Positions 24,325-37,298 of a stretch of 64,000 nucleotides of DNA are shown here, in pieces (within the stretch, counting starts at the first letter, position 1; every line of letters begins with the position of its first letter). The translations under genes were made by a program, and so were the position numbers. The stretch is taken from assembly GCA_018343915.1 (NCBI GenBank), contig JABRWF010000003.1:558001-622000 (forward strand), in the 5' to 3' direction. The notes beneath the pieces are model-generated. The model did not search any database. It had not been told where the DNA came from and saw nothing but the letters and a program-made list of their open reading frames with translations. The DNA is from Agroathelia rolfsii. Lineage: Eukaryota > Basidiomycota > Agaricomycetes > Amylocorticiales > Amylocorticiaceae.

Positions 24325-26077
24325 ATTTGTTCAATTAATGCAACCCTGGATCCCAGAAGATTTTTTGTTGAAAGAAGGGTAGAAGAGTCCCACCCAAAGT
24401 CAAGAAAACAATAATGGCAACCAGGCCAGGCAGCAGTAAGGTGGAAACGACACTGGATATCCTCTTTGCTTCAAAGGAGAGTCCAGTCCCACTGAAAGGA
24501 AATGGATGATGAAGACTTCATGCTATTACTCGGTCGACCTCATTATATTCTGTGCGTGGCTATTCCCCCAACGACCATGTGCTACCCAGCCCAGTCACAT
24601 TTGGCTCAAGCATCGCCCGATGTTTTGGTCATCGCAATCGTAGAGACCAGCACGGGCTTGCGGATTAGTGATTACCAATAGCCGATAACCATTAGTAAGG
24701 ATCAAGAGATATCCATTGTTTGGCATGGCAGCCATGAGCAGGTCCTCCCTCCCCCAGTGACGGACTTCTTGCGTTGTTCCATGGCGCCACCATCTGCAAG
24801 ATTCAATACCCTATCTCCCACTATGGCTTGTAGGGTGTTACTTTTTACTCATGACAAAAAACGAGAATGGTTGTACAGCTCCGCGAACTTACAGAGTTAT
24901 GTTATGTGCAAACAACAGACTCCACCATTCCAGCAGTTGTCAATCATAGCTAGTGACATAAACAACTCCTGTACTCGTCAACCCAGACTGGCTTGTTCAG
25001 GCTCTCCTACTAGCAAATGACAAACTCTGCTCACGGTCATAATTTAAATTTACACTCATGGCTATCATCATACGCCAACATTTCATCATGATTCAAGACC
25101 CAAGATATAACCATCACCATCATCGCTTCTCACTCTCTGAATCATGATGTTTAGGGTCTGGCGATGCGCAGCGCCCAGTACCAAGCCATATTCTACAAGA
25201 AAGCATAATGGCCGATCTCTTATGATCCTTTGAGTCGGCAATTCTACCGCAAGAGGAGATATTTGGCTGCATGCGCAGCACTGCACCAGTTCCTGAGTTC
25301 TTACCATGTACTAGTATTTTTGGAAAGGAACTTGAAAAAAATACTCCATTCACCACTTACTAACCCCAGGTTCACCGAACGCTGACTATATGCGCTCAAG
25401 ATTCAAAATTCTAAGAATGAGCAGTGCTAATGAAAACAACTTCGAATTCTTGAGCACCTTATGCTAGCCTGAAAGCGCTCTCAGAGTTGTTTCATATGGC
25501 TATGAGTTTTCTCCTTGCCTGATCCTGATATATATGCATAGAAGACCTATCATCATCGGTATTTGTAACATATCCATCCAATCGCTAAATTGTGTGACTT
25601 TCTCGCTCGCCCAAAACTCATCCAATTAACTTAGCGGTCTTCATACGCTAATTTTATTTGTCAGTTGCTAATGTCACCATCCTTAGCAAATCGTCCATCA
25701 CGCGCATCAGGGGGTAACTTCTGAATCAATATTGCAGAAAAGCAATTGCTGTTGTGGTGGCGGTGGATCTCTGTGGAGTATCGACCGGACCTGACAGGCC
25801 TGACCCGACGGACATGAGCCTGCAACGGTCATACCCATAGGTTATGCGCTTTGCTATGTTGATCAATTACAGTTCTCCGATGATGTGCGTTTCTATCCAA
25901 GCCCAAATATTCAGAGAGGAAATATACACCATTGCATTGGTATGAAACATGCTATACAGAGTATGAGGAAAGAAAAAAAGGAAGTTAAAGAAAGTGAGTC
26001 CGTATTAACTAAGACGCTGACAGTGGATCTACATATGAATCACCCTCGCTGATTAGAGCCAGTGTGAAAAGAATTAA
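24325..26077. other. 1.75-kb region without a supported gene
   Basis: Short frames on both strands (such as around 24.76-25.02 kb and 25.09-25.36 kb) lack domain signatures, codon bias and matching splice sites. The right end is probably the 3' flank of the minus-strand gene ending at 26078. Confidence 0.45.
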
Positions 26078-27391
26078 CTAGATAGGCTGATCTTCACTCC
26101 CAATTCGATGGGAGAAAGACGAGCTAAACTCAACGGAAACCCAATCATGCGAGTTGTCAGAAGCATATGAGCTCGCAAGTGATACTTGGCTTGACATGGG
26201 ACTGTGTGCCACGGACGAAGATTCATTCCAGGTTGAAGAAACTCCTCCCAAGGACATAATCCCAGAAGAGTTATCATCACTGTCGTAAGCATCATCGTAT
26301 TCATCCGCTGGCGTGTTTGGCACATATGCGCGATCATGGAAGGTAGACGAAAAGTCGAGAGTGGGTAGTACCAGCGAATGAGACGGATCAACCTTGTCGT
26401 CCACTCTGGAGGACTTCATAATGGAATCCTCTTGATTAGGATTACCGTCGCGAGTCTCCCTGATGGTGAGCCATCCCCCTCTAGCTGTGTCGCCTACAAC
26501 GCCTCGAACCTCCTCCGCTGTCCAGCCCTTGAGCTCGATGCGGAGCACGGTGCATGTCCCACGGGAATCGCCATAAGAACTGACGATCATCTCACTTGAA
26601 GGAAGGTGAAGTGCATCGAGAGATGCAAACAATGCTGACACACGGGTGGCATGATCCGCATGTGACACGTGAAGTGCCGAGGACGGTAGGATCGATGGTG
26701 CGGAAGTGTCCATCTCCGAAAGCGGCACGCGCGTGGTGGGGGTAGGAGCAAGAGGGACAAGGATGTGCGTAGAGACCTGGGGGGTCATGGGCTCGGGGAA
26801 GTAATGCTGGAGCTCCTCCTTGGTGTTGGTATTCTCAGGGCGGGAAATCTTGACTGGCTTGGCCTTGAGAACCTTGTGGGGTGTATTCTCCTTTCCACGA
26901 GGAGGCATCTTGGCGCGCACGGGAGTAGGAGCCTTTATCTCCCAGTCCAGACCCATGTCTATCTCTGCTAGAGAACGAACAGCAACTGGCACATTCTCAA
27001 CCAGATTCCTGAACAGCGGCTGGCCAGCATGGAAACCACGTGCTATTCCGAGGCCCATGTTCGTAGCGGAGAACCCGTGAGGATGGGCTACTGCTGGTGC
27101 ACGAGGAAAGTGTCCGCTGGGACGGCTAAGGGCAAAGCGAGCGGGTAAGGATAATCCATGGCGAATGCTCTGGGATGATGCCCGCGCTCCCTTGAAAGAG
27201 TGAGTCGGAACAGGAAGTCCTGGAGCGGCGAGTTGCTCGACGATTTGAGAGACAATATGGCGAGAGTAGCTGAAGAGTTTGCGAGTAATAGTATTATTGA
27301 CCTGAGTCGCGCGGGGCACCCTAGTAGAAAAGTGCGCTACGCCCTTGATCTGGGCAGCTGCACGGTGGAAGCCGTGCGATGCTAGTTGCAT
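26078..27391 (-). CDS. Unrecognised 437-residue protein, possible mitochondrial presequence
   Basis: Single intronless frame, ATG at 27391 to TAG at 26078. The N-terminus (MQLASHGFHRAAAQIKGVAH, then FSTRVPRATQ) is rich in Arg/Ser/Ala and lacks acidic residues, as in mitochondrial targeting peptides. The middle is Pro-rich and basic (VRAKMPPRGKENTPHKVLKA). A compact stretch around residues 255-310 (HATRVSALFASLDALHLPSS, then CTVLRIELKGWTAEEVRGVV) looks folded. The tail is Ser/Asp-rich and disordered. No family recognised. It is divergently transcribed from the monooxygenase gene across about 300 bp. Confidence 0.6.
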   Translation of the reverse strand: MQLASHGFHRAAAQIKGVAHFSTRVPRATQVNNTITRKLFSYSRHIVSQIVEQLAAPGLPVPTHSFKGARASSQSIRHGLSLPARFALSRPSGHFPRAPAVAHPHGFSATNMGLGIARGFHAGQPLFRNLVENVPVAVRSLAEIDMGLDWEIKAPTPVRAKMPPRGKENTPHKVLKAKPVKISRPENTNTKEELQHYFPEPMTPQVSTHILVPLAPTPTTRVPLSEMDTSAPSILPSSALHVSHADHATRVSALFASLDALHLPSSEMIVSSYGDSRGTCTVLRIELKGWTAEEVRGVVGDTARGGWLTIRETRDGNPNQEDSIMKSSRVDDKVDPSHSLVLPTLDFSSTFHDRAYVPNTPADEYDDAYDSDDNSSGIMSLGGVSSTWNESSSVAHSPMSSQVSLASSYASDNSHDWVSVEFSSSFSHRIGSEDQPI

Positions 27392-27690
27392 CTCTGCCGT
27401 ATACGATGATGATCCAAGAGCTGGTCGTGGTCAAGGTCAAAGATGATTGTGGGTTGCTGTAGGGTCTGCCGGACTGCATGTTAATAACACGGGATCAAAT
27501 TGGAACTGGCGTGGCTCCTCGGCAGTGGAGTAAGTGGTCGCAGAGCCATGTTTAACACAGCCACATTTTACTTCCGCTAAATCACACGCCGTTCCGATCA
27601 GCCGGAGCCCCGCACGGACCCGAGGCTGCAATCAGAATTGCCGTCTTCAGTTCAACACACTATTGCTACTGGTACACTCGCAACGATAGC
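27392..27690. promoter_or_regulatory. Bidirectional promoter region
   Basis: The 299 bp between the divergent starts at 27391 (minus) and 27691 (plus) must contain both promoters. No clear TATA motif is seen on either side. Confidence 0.4.
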
Positions 27691-30262
27691 ATGAGGGTTG
27701 TCGTTGTTGGTGCAGGCCCATCCGGCCTTGTAACTTGCAAAAGTCTACTTGAGGCAGCTACACCCGAATTTCCCTTCGATCCCGTAATTCTAGAGCAGGA
27801 AGATCACATAGGGGGAACGTTCCATTACCGCGCATACGAGGTCGATATATCTCCCATATTAACAGACTATCCTGTGTTTTTTTTTTCAATATCGTCTGCT
27901 GTCTTGCTCAATTTGATAAAATAGAATGCTACTCTAGTCTCTTCAAAACAATTAACTTCCTTTTCCGATTTTCGTCTTCCTCTAGAGCATTCTGACCACT
28001 TAACCTTGAAGGTTCCACTTGTCACTCCTCATGAATTTTTCCATCTCTTCTAACTATTACAAAGGAATATGTCAAGTACTTGGAAGATTATTCAGACAAC
28101 TTCCATGTTACTGAGCGTATCCAGCTCAATACTCGGGTCGTAAATATCAAGCGAGATCCCAAAGGTGGTCATATTGTCTCCTACGTCAAGCGTCAGGCAG
28201 ACAATCCCTCTATATGGGAAGAAGGTATGTACTTTGGCTACAAGTGGAGAACACAGCTATTTAATCCTTCTATAGTGCCCCAGATTATCCATGCACAATT
28301 CCTTGCCATTTGCACAGGTCTTCACGTCACGCCATCCATCCCCGACATTCCTGGCGTAGAGCACGTCTTGAAGCCAAAGCCTGACGATAATTTCATCTTC
28401 AAGCGAGCGGCCTACCATTCTGCAGAATACAAATCACGCTCCCAGCTTGTGGGTCGAAGTTTACTGATTTTAGGAACGGGTGAGACAGGAATGGATCTTG
28501 CATATGAAGCTGCAAAGTCTGGTGCCAAAGAAGTTGTTCTCTGTTCGAGAGCAGGGTACGTATTGCTTCCTCGATATTAACATGTCTTGGGCGCCTAATA
28601 TGAAAACGGATAGATTTTTATCGTTCCCGAAGGCCCTCAACGATTTTGAAGTCTTTGGCTTCAAGTTTGAGTCCAAAACACCTCTGCCTATAGACTCCTT
28701 AATCACCAACTTGGCGGAGACGGCTTATGTCGTGAGTCAACCTATCGCACTAGTATCTCTTTGTCTCTGAAATGAGTGAAAGCACCCATGGATAGCCGCA
28801 TCCCATATCCGTTGGTTGTGAGTAAATCATAGTATGCACTTACGAAAGCTCTGTTGATGCATATTGTACCGAAGCATATCAGACTTTGTTATTAAGCGCA
28901 TCCTTTGGCTACTTACAGGTCCGTTTTATCTCTGTTATGCTCCTTGCATTAATATCTAATTAAAATGATTAGGAACCCAAGCTGGCTGTAATCAATGGGT
29001 ATTTTTTTCCCCACTGGCAACAATACTGGACATGCCCGGGTTAACTCTATGTTTCTCGACGCATAGGTTGGTGAACTGGAACCTGAACGACTCGGCCGTG
29101 CCTATGTCTTCCTCAATAAGGTATGCTTTCATCTACAGCCCAGTCTGGCAATAAGAAAGGTCCTCCTAATCCAATAACCAGTCGCACAAAGCAATGCCCT
29201 ACATCAACCGACCATACCGCAATCGACCCGCTTTCCTGGAATACCTTTCGCGATATATCGATCCACCGGAGGACTCTCCGCCCACGACAGACTTTGCTGT
29301 CGAGTTGGCGCCGTTCCCAACACATTTTCTCCCTGACGGCCGCGCCGTCTTCCCACTTCTTCCAAACCGCAAGGACGCGATAAGGATGTCCAAGCGTGAT
29401 TTCCGCCCCGATACGGTGATTTATGCGACGGGATACACACAGAAATTTGTCTTCTTTGATGAAGAGAGTGGGTATGGTACACCTGCTCGGGCGGATATTC
29501 GGAATGTTGCCGTGTCTGGTGATGAGAGTGTTGGGTTTATCGGTTTTGTTCGTCCTGGTGTTGGTGCGTGTTCTTCTTTCCCCCTTGTATGATCCGAACT
29601 TGTGAGTGGGGCTGACTTGGAATGTCCTACAACTGCCAGGAGCCATCCCGCCTATCGCAGAAATGCAATCCTTCTTCTGGATATCGCTAATCAAGGGCCA
29701 AGCGCGCACACCGCTGCCCAAGGCGCATTACCATCTCCTAGTGAAAGAAACGGCACGGATCAAGTATGGTGTCGATCATAGCACCTATATGAGTACACTC
29801 GCCAAGGACATTGGCGCCGCACCAGGGCTGTGGGAACTTTATCGCGAATATGGGCTGCATATCCTCTTTTGTTACTGGTAAATCGAATGCGACAATAATC
29901 CTTACATGGACCTGCGATTGATCCCATGTTTCTGCTATATTACTCATACAGCTTCGGCGCGGCATTTACATCTTTCTATCGTCTCGTCGGCCCCTTCCGT
30001 TCCGCGAGCGCTCCAAAAGTGATCCGCACGGAGATCTGGGACACTATCAAGCGTAGGGGTGTCTTGGGCAATTTTTTCATGGGACTCGTGAGTCCCTATT
30101 TGCTTGTTTTCTCGAGCTGGGGATTTAACCATAGCGCTTTCTTTTTCTTTCTATCCACTTCCCCAGATTCCTATGATGTTCTACGGCACACTCAACCTTC
30201 TTGCCTACATCACCGAGAAAGTCTGGGTCACATTTGGCGGTTATCCGGCCGTGACAATGTGA
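27691..30262 (+). CDS. FAD/NADPH-dependent flavin monooxygenase (FMO family)
   Basis: Thirteen exons with twelve GT-AG introns (27841-27924, 28012-28064, 28225-28275, 28556-28613, 28732-28782, 28818-28874, 28919-28972, 28999-29066, 29121-29181, 29564-29639, 29878-29951, 30088-30166) join in frame to 601 residues. The N-terminus is an FAD-binding fold (MRVVVVGAGPSGLVTCKSLL). A degenerate FMO signature around FKRAAYHSAEYKS is followed by the NADPH loop ILGTGETGMD. The family motif ATGY appears as VIYATGYTQK. FMOs use NADPH and O2 to oxygenate nucleophilic N, S or carbonyl groups; the substrate here is unknown. The length exceeds the usual 450-550, the extra being a C-terminal segment (IPMMFYGTLNLLAYITEKVW) that may associate with membrane. 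Confidence 0.88.
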
Positions 30263-30732
30263 CGCACTATTGTATTTTAACCAATTGATGCACCTATGGC
30301 AAAATAGATGATGTGATCCACAGATTAGTTTTTTTTTGATCTAAACAGGAAGTGCCAGTGGATCCACAGCCACTACGAGATACTGCACAGCCATCTCTGG
30401 GACCACCGTACGGTAAGGGATAGTATGCCGATATGGCTGACCTATTTCCCTCGTGCAACATGAGGAATTATGGATGCTGTGAAGCTAGATATAGATGTTA
30501 TAAACGTTTGGCACAGCATATCACTGCCATTTGATTCATTACCTGATTCATATCACTCAGGCTGTGCATGGTAGACAAAATAGATGCAAACAGATGCGAT
30601 GATCTGCATGATAAGGCTATGCAAAGGATGTACCGCCTGCGTAGTAACATAAATACTAGTTCACTTGACTGTAAAATATCAAGCCAATACCCTTATCTCA
30701 GTCTGTATCTCTTCACTGTAGAAAGTTGACAA
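30263..30732. other. Intergenic region before the TPR-CHAT gene
   Basis: 470 bp, AT-rich, no gene seen. Contains the 3' flank of the monooxygenase and the promoter of the next gene. Confidence 0.4.
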
Positions 30733-33700
30733 ATGGGTAGTAAGGATCTATCTCTAGTATGTGCATCAGTCTTGTGTGGGTAACGCGACAGTTAATATCG
30801 CGGCTACACCAGCAGTATGAGAAAACGCTGGTTACTACTGATTATATACCTGATAATAGCCATGACGTTGATATACAAGGCCGGGATGGCTCTGATATAA
30901 ATAGGGCAATAAGTACTAGTAAGATGTCCAATTGCTTATTTGACCGAGTTGGGAAGCAAGGCTGATTGGTTCATACAAGCACCAGTGCAGGTTGCTGTGG
31001 AGGGACAGGCAATGAATTTCTGGAAGAAATATCAGGAACTTGGCAACATTGAAGATCTCAATACGGCAATATTTTTTGGATGGAAAATCATCAATTCGAT
31101 GCCAGTCATTGTTGTGGATTTGGACAAGCTGGAATATCCGCGAAATCTGGCAATGTTTCTCAATGAGAGGTTTGACTATTCAGGGAGCCAGGATGACTTA
31201 GACGATGCGATTTCCCTACAACAGTGGGCGATTGAACTAATGCCTGAAGATACATCTTTTACTCCAGGTCACTTAAATGTACTTGCGGGTTCTTTGCTTA
31301 GACGCTTTGATAAGTTTGGAGAGCTAATTGATCTCGAAATTGCGGCTTCGTTCTTGGAACAAGAAATCAATACCAGTCTTGACGGTAATGCTTATGAGCC
31401 CAGTTGCCTAAGAAATCTGGGAAACTTATTGGTCAGGCAATTCGAGCGACTTGGTACAGCGTCAGATATCGATCAGGCTATTCTGATGCAGCAGCTGGCG
31501 GTAGATCTCACTCCTGATGGCCATAACGATAGATCAAGTTATTTGAATAGTCTGGGGAACTCATTTCTCACCCGATTTGAACAATTTGGCGATATAGCAG
31601 ACGTTGACCAGGCCGTTCTGATGCAGCAGCAGGCTCTCAGTTTTACACCTGATGGCCACATTAGGAGAGTCAGCCGTTTGAATGACTTAGGGAGTTCTCT
31701 TTATAGTCGATTTGAGGAAGTTGGTGAAGTAGCAGATATCGATCGAGCCATTCTGGCACAGCAGGAGGCCGTAGAGCTAACCCCTGATAAGAATATTGAC
31801 AAACCGGGCCGACTGAATAATCTAGGGAATTCATTCCTCAGACGATTTGAACAATCTGGCGAAGGGGAAGATATTGATCGGGCCATTCAGGTACAGCAGA
31901 AGGCTGTTGATCTCACTCCTGAAGAACATGCCAAGAAACCCAGTCGTTTGAACAACTTGGGGAGTTCGTTTTTCAGGCGATTCGAAAAATTTGGGGGAAA
32001 AGCAGACATAGACAAGGCAATCTCGACCCAGCAACAGGCCATTCATCTCACACCCGACAATCATGCCAACAAGCCCGGTCGTTTAAACAATCTTGGGGGC
32101 TCATTCCTTAGGCGATTCGAGAGATTCGGCGAAATGACAGATATCAACCAAGCAGTTCTGGCGCAGCAGCAAGCCATTGATCTCATGCCTGACAACCACG
32201 CCAGCAAACCCGCCTGCTTGAACAACTTGGGGAACTCATTTTCTAGCCGATTCAAGCGACTTGGCAATGTGACCGACATTGACCAGGCAATATTGGTGCA
32301 GCAGCAGGCCATCAAAGCCATGCCTGATGGTCATGCCAGCAAACCTGCTTGTTTGCATAGCTTGGGGAATTCCTTTTGCAGCCGATTCGAGAGATTTGGT
32401 AGAGTGGTGGACATTGATCAGGCAATTCTAGTACAGAAGAAATCCGTCGATCTTACGCCCGATGACAACGCAAATAAACCTAATCGTTTGAACAATCTAG
32501 GCGGCTCATTCCTTAGCCGATTCGAGCAGTTTGGAAAAGTAACGGATATTGACCAAGCACTTCTCCTACGGCAGAAGGCTATTGACCTTACGCCCGATGA
32601 CCATGTTAACAAATCTGCTTTTTTGAACAATTTAGGAAATACTTTTCTCAAGCGATTCGAACGATTCGGAAATGCGGAAGACATTGACCGGGCAATACTG
32701 ATGCAGCAGCAGGCCGTTGATATTGTGTCTGATGTTCACGCTAACAAGCCCCATCATCTGGACAATTTAGGAAGTTCATTTTGCAGTCGATTCGAACAGT
32801 TTGGAAGGGTGGTAGACATAGACAAGGCGATTCTGGTGCAGCGTCATGCGGTTAATCTCATTCCTGATGACCATGCCGACAAACCCAGCTGTTTAAACAA
32901 CTTGAGTGGTTCGTATCTCAGACGATTCGAGAGGTTTCATGAAGCGATAGATCTTGATCAGGCCATTCTGATACAGCAGCGGGCTGTTGATCTCACACCC
33001 AATGGCCATGCGGATAAACCCGGTCATTTAAGCAATTTAGGGAATTCCTTTTGCAGCCGATTTGAGCGCTTTGGCGGAACGTCAGACATAGATCAAGCAA
33101 TTATAGCTCAGAAACAGGCTGTTAATCTTATACCTGATAACCATGCCGACAAGCCCGCGTGCCTAAACAATTTAGGGAGCTCATTTCTCAGGCGATTCGA
33201 GGAATTTGGAAAATTAGCGGATATTAACCAAGCAATATCGGCTCAGCAGTGGGCTGTCGATCTCACACCCGATGGTCGTGCCGATAAACCTACTCGTCTG
33301 AGCAATCTCGGAAATTCGTTCCTTGGTCGATTTCAGAAATTTCACAATACTGCAGACATTGATCAGGCAGTAATGGTGCAGCAACGTGCAATTAATCTTA
33401 CACTTGATGGGCATGCCTACAAAGCTAATTACCAAAAAAATCTGGGCCATTCGCTAACAGCTCACTTTAAGCATACTTCAAACAACACTATCTTGCAAAA
33501 AGCTCTCTCTTGTTTTTCAGCTTCTGCTTCATCCTCAAGTGGGTCGCCTCATGTTCGTCTCGACTCAGCTCGTTATTGGGCTCTGCTTGCAGCTGATTCT
33601 TCGCTTCCTGACCTGGACCCAAATCTCACATCACTCCAGGCATGTCACGTCCTTATGGAGCTCATCCCACGCGTTGTATGGATGGGAAACTCTATCGATC

Positions 33701-35424
33701 TTCGATATCAAGATATCGCATCTATTGGCAATGATGTTAATATGGTGGTGTCAATTGCGTGTTCATCTAGTCGTTATGATCTTGCTGTTGGGTGGCTTGA
33801 GCAAGGTCACTCCATAGTGTGGAATCAAATGTTGCACCTTCGCACACCTATTGACAATCTTCAACATGACCATCCAGAACTTGCTACTTCACTTAGAAAA
33901 CTTTCCTGCGTTATCGAACGACTTGGCGCCGATATTAACCAAAATCCTCCCGCCTACCTAAATGCATACAATCGTGATAATAGTATATCGCTTGAACGGA
34001 CTGCTCAGGAGCATCGTCGACTTGCAGAAGAATGGGAAAACTTACTTTATAGAGCTCGGCAATGCCCCGGGTATGAGAGTTTTTTACGACCAAAAATGCT
34101 TGCAGAGCTTTGCCTTGCCACTGTGACCGGTCCTATAATCTTTGTGAATATTGAAGAGAGGCGATGCGATGCGCTTATTCTACGAAATATTGAGGGTTCC
34201 ACTCAGGTCGATCACGTCCATTTATTACTCGCATCGTTAAAGAAGATTCAGTCGGCATATAAATTCTTTGCCTATTTCCTGAGTAATGATGGCTTCAAGG
34301 CTCGGACTTGTGACATTCGTAAGTACATACAGGATTCTCAAGTATTAATCCTTACTGAGGCCCTATTATCTCTCAACAACGCTGTATAATAAGCAGAGCA
34401 CCTCGATTCTAGGTACCAATATGAAGCCGATGGCACCGGTAATCGTGCTTCTTTCGCCATTTCTTCTCAGGGGGAGATGAAAGATATTCTTGAGATGCTC
34501 TGGGATACGATTGTTGAGCCTGTAATTCAGAAGCTTGGCTATATGGTACACCTTCCTCTGGTCGGGTTTGCTTATGCTTATCTCTCACTATTACCTCTTT
34601 AAAATCAGAAAAACAACCACTCAAAAAACTTACTGGAGCTGCCCCATGTCACATGGTGTAATACGGGTCCGCTTGCTTTCTTACCCCTTCATGCCGCCGG
34701 CCGCTATGACACCAGTCCACCAGCAGCGCATGAGACGGCATACGAGTATATGGTGTCTTCTTACACGCCCAGCTTATCTGCATTGATTAAGCAAAGCGAT
34801 ATGGATGTCAACAAGTTCCATGGGCTCACAGCTATCTCACAACCATCTACCGCCGACCATCGTCTTAGTCGACTACCTGGTACAGTCAACGAAATATCAA
34901 AAATCAAAGGTCTATTCCTCGAAAAAGACTTTACCTGGCTAAACGAATCAGAATCAACTAAAGAAACCGTCCTGGAGAAGATGAATCAGTCTAGTTGGTT
35001 GCATCTCGCTTGTCATGGTGTCCAAAGGAAGGATAATCCAATGGCTAGCGCATTCTTGCTTCACGATGGACCATTGGATCTCCACACGATCTCTCGGCAA
35101 AATCTACCTAATGCTAGGCTCGCCTTTCTTTCTGCATGCCAGACCGCTACAGGCGACGAAAACTTACCAAATGAAGCAGCCCATCTTGCAGCTGGGCTGC
35201 TAATGGCCGGGTATCATTCCGTGATTGGCACAATGTGGTCCATCAAAGACCAGGATGCGCCTCTTGTTGCTGAAGAGTTCTATAAGTACTTAGTCGCTCG
35301 CAATATGAAGACAAGTGGTGGAGGGACGGCATATGCTTTGCACGAAGCAGTTAGGTGGCTGAGGGAGAAAATTGGAGTAAATCAATTTGCCCGGTGGGTT
35401 CCGTTCATTCATATTGGTGTTTGA
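30733..35424 (+). CDS. TPR-repeat CHAT-domain (caspase-like) protein
   Basis: Five exons from ATG 30733, introns 30757-30812, 30919-30979, 34319-34396 and 34546-34608, all GT-AG, joining in frame to 1,477 residues. After a short N-terminus come about 17 tandem 45-residue repeats (31.16-33.46 kb) of the form DIDQAI..QQ.AV.LTPD.HA.KP..LNNLGNSFL.RFE.FG, a long TPR type. A helical linker (33.5-34.3 kb) follows. The C-terminal CHAT domain holds the catalytic pair: His in WLHLACHGVQ and Cys in FLSACQTATG, then AGYHSVIGTMWSIKD. CHAT domains are clan CD peptidases related to caspases and separase. In bacteria TPR-CHAT proteins are activated proteases, and Agaricomycetes have large families of unknown role. 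It borders the transposon island. Confidence 0.9.
31158..33462 (+). repeat. 135-bp coding tandem repeat of the TPR-CHAT gene
   Basis: About 17 in-frame units of 135 bp (45 codons), each starting near the RRFE.FG segment. Units are 60-80% alike, and alternate units sharing NSFCSRFE.FG at their borders point to later duplication of two-unit blocks. The period never leaves the frame. Confidence 0.85.
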
Positions 35425-36292
35425 GGGGTTAGTACATGGAATTGGGAATTTTTTGTAATTTAGAGTGGATGCATAACTATATATTTGGGATAAATTATAT
35501 TGGGGATTGTGAATAAAGCATAGCAGCGCTATATATACAGTGGTATGCAAGAAAAATTCCACCCTGCACTACTAACCCCTTGCCTAAATACCAAAGGTTT
35601 TTTGAAGATTATACACTGTAAAAATTGTTACAACCTATATTGTATCATGCTATAGCATTTATTTATGTTTTTATAGTATATATCAAGTATATACTTTGGT
35701 ATATAAAAAGCATAGACTATAAATTATGCTCCTAGCTATAGAATAACTATAGGATAAACTATAACAACCAAAGAATATTTGTAGAATGTCAAGGGTTGAC
35801 TCCTTGACTTTATGTCTAGTACCTATCTGAGAGTGTTCTCATAGCCACACTACCCTTGATCTATTGAGGGCATATATGGGTACTTTCTTAGCTCTTGAAT
35901 AATTGATGCTCTGCTTATTTCACACATAAGACACACAAACTATCTTTTACTTTTATAAGGGGATTTGCACTGCCTCCTAATAGAGAGAGAGAGAGAAAGG
36001 AAAAGGGGGAGCTGGGACTAGCATAGCCTAGGCCTGTGAGTTAACCCTGAGGGCAAAGCTTTTTATTAGTAATCTACTTTAAATATAATATAGAGCTTTA
36101 ATACTTGCCTAAAGGTGAAGAGGTTGATGTCACAGGCCTAAAGCAATATCCTGCAATACTGTAATTTTAGCTATGAATACTATGATAATGTATACTGTGA
36201 AATACTATGAAATATAAAGAATAATTAATGTGGCCTAATCCAGGGCCAGAAGTAACACCTCTAGGGTTTCCAACCCTGAGGTTACTTATAAG
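35425..36292. repeat. Gene-to-transposon transition, unassigned AT-rich sequence
   Basis: The first roughly 150 bp are 3' flank of the TPR-CHAT gene. From about 35,570 the sequence becomes AT-rich and CpG-poor. A GA run lies near 35,982-36,000. About 100 bp around 36,035-36,150 are a diverged copy of 57,800-57,890, so this is a dispersed repeat of a family I cannot name. Confidence 0.5.
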
Positions 36293-37298
36293 TATTAAAC
36301 TATTTATCAAGAGCACACCTGACTCTTGCCACCAAAACTCAACCAGAGCCTACATCAACCCCTGTAAGGTACGGGGTAGCCTGTAATAGCTATTTTACAA
36401 CTCCCAAGGCCTGGGATGTAAGGATAGACACGCCTTGTATGCTATCTTTATTCTCATTCAACTCTGAGCTTGCTGATCACCAAGCTTTACTCTAGACTTG
36501 CAAAGTCTTCAAGTGAGGTCTATCATTGAGACACAAAGTTTCTTGTGTATATAAATAGGCATGTAGGGTCTTTTAGCCTTGATAAACGTAGGGCAAGCCT
36601 TTGTTTACTTTAGGTGTACTAAGTACTATGTTGGGTTTTTGTATTATTGCAAATGCAAATGGTCACCACAAGGGCTGGACCTGTCTTATGCATGCATACG
36701 GAGACTTGCACTGAGCTTGTCTCTTCTGTAAGCAGCACAGAGTACGCCTACAACCTCTAGTACTAAGCCAAGAGGATTTTAAATAGGGGAGAGAGGGAGA
36801 GATAGGGACTCTAAAGACGAAGTGTTATTTATGTTAGCTAACTATTAAATACAAAGCACTACTTGTGCTTACCTGAAGACTGTCAAGAGCACATCTGACT
36901 CTTGCCACCGAAACTCAACCAGTGCCTACATAAACCTCTCTAAGATGTGAGGTAGCCTGTAATGACTATTTTACAACTCCCAAGGCCTGGGATGCGCAGG
37001 TGTACATGCCTTATGCCCTGTCTTAACTATTGCTCACTTCAGAGTGTTCCAGTCACCAAGCTTTACTCCAAGTTCACTGAACTTTCAAGCAAGGTCTACT
37101 GTCACAACACCAAAGATCTTATGTGTGCTAATAGGGGTGCAGGGTATCTTAACTGCAACAAGTTCAGAGCAAAGTCTTTACTTGCTTGAGTGCACTAAGC
37201 ACTATGTGGGTTGTGTTGTTGTGGATGCAAATGGTCACCATGAGGGCTGGACCTATTTTATGCATGTACACAGGAGTAGCACTAAGCAGACTCCTACT

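Noticed and set aside
24757..25356. Small frames between 24.7 and 25.4 kb
   Set aside because: No motif, no signal peptide, no matching splice sites, and frames shorter than chance limits for this composition.
31158..33462. CRISPR-like or satellite array
   Set aside because: The 135-bp period is coding, always in frame, and its units encode TPR-like helices; no spacer structure.
30940..34389. Intronless TPR protein of about 1,150 residues without CHAT
   Set aside because: Start would be TTG; consensus GTAAGA and GTAAGT introns join it to an ATG exon and to the CHAT exons in frame.
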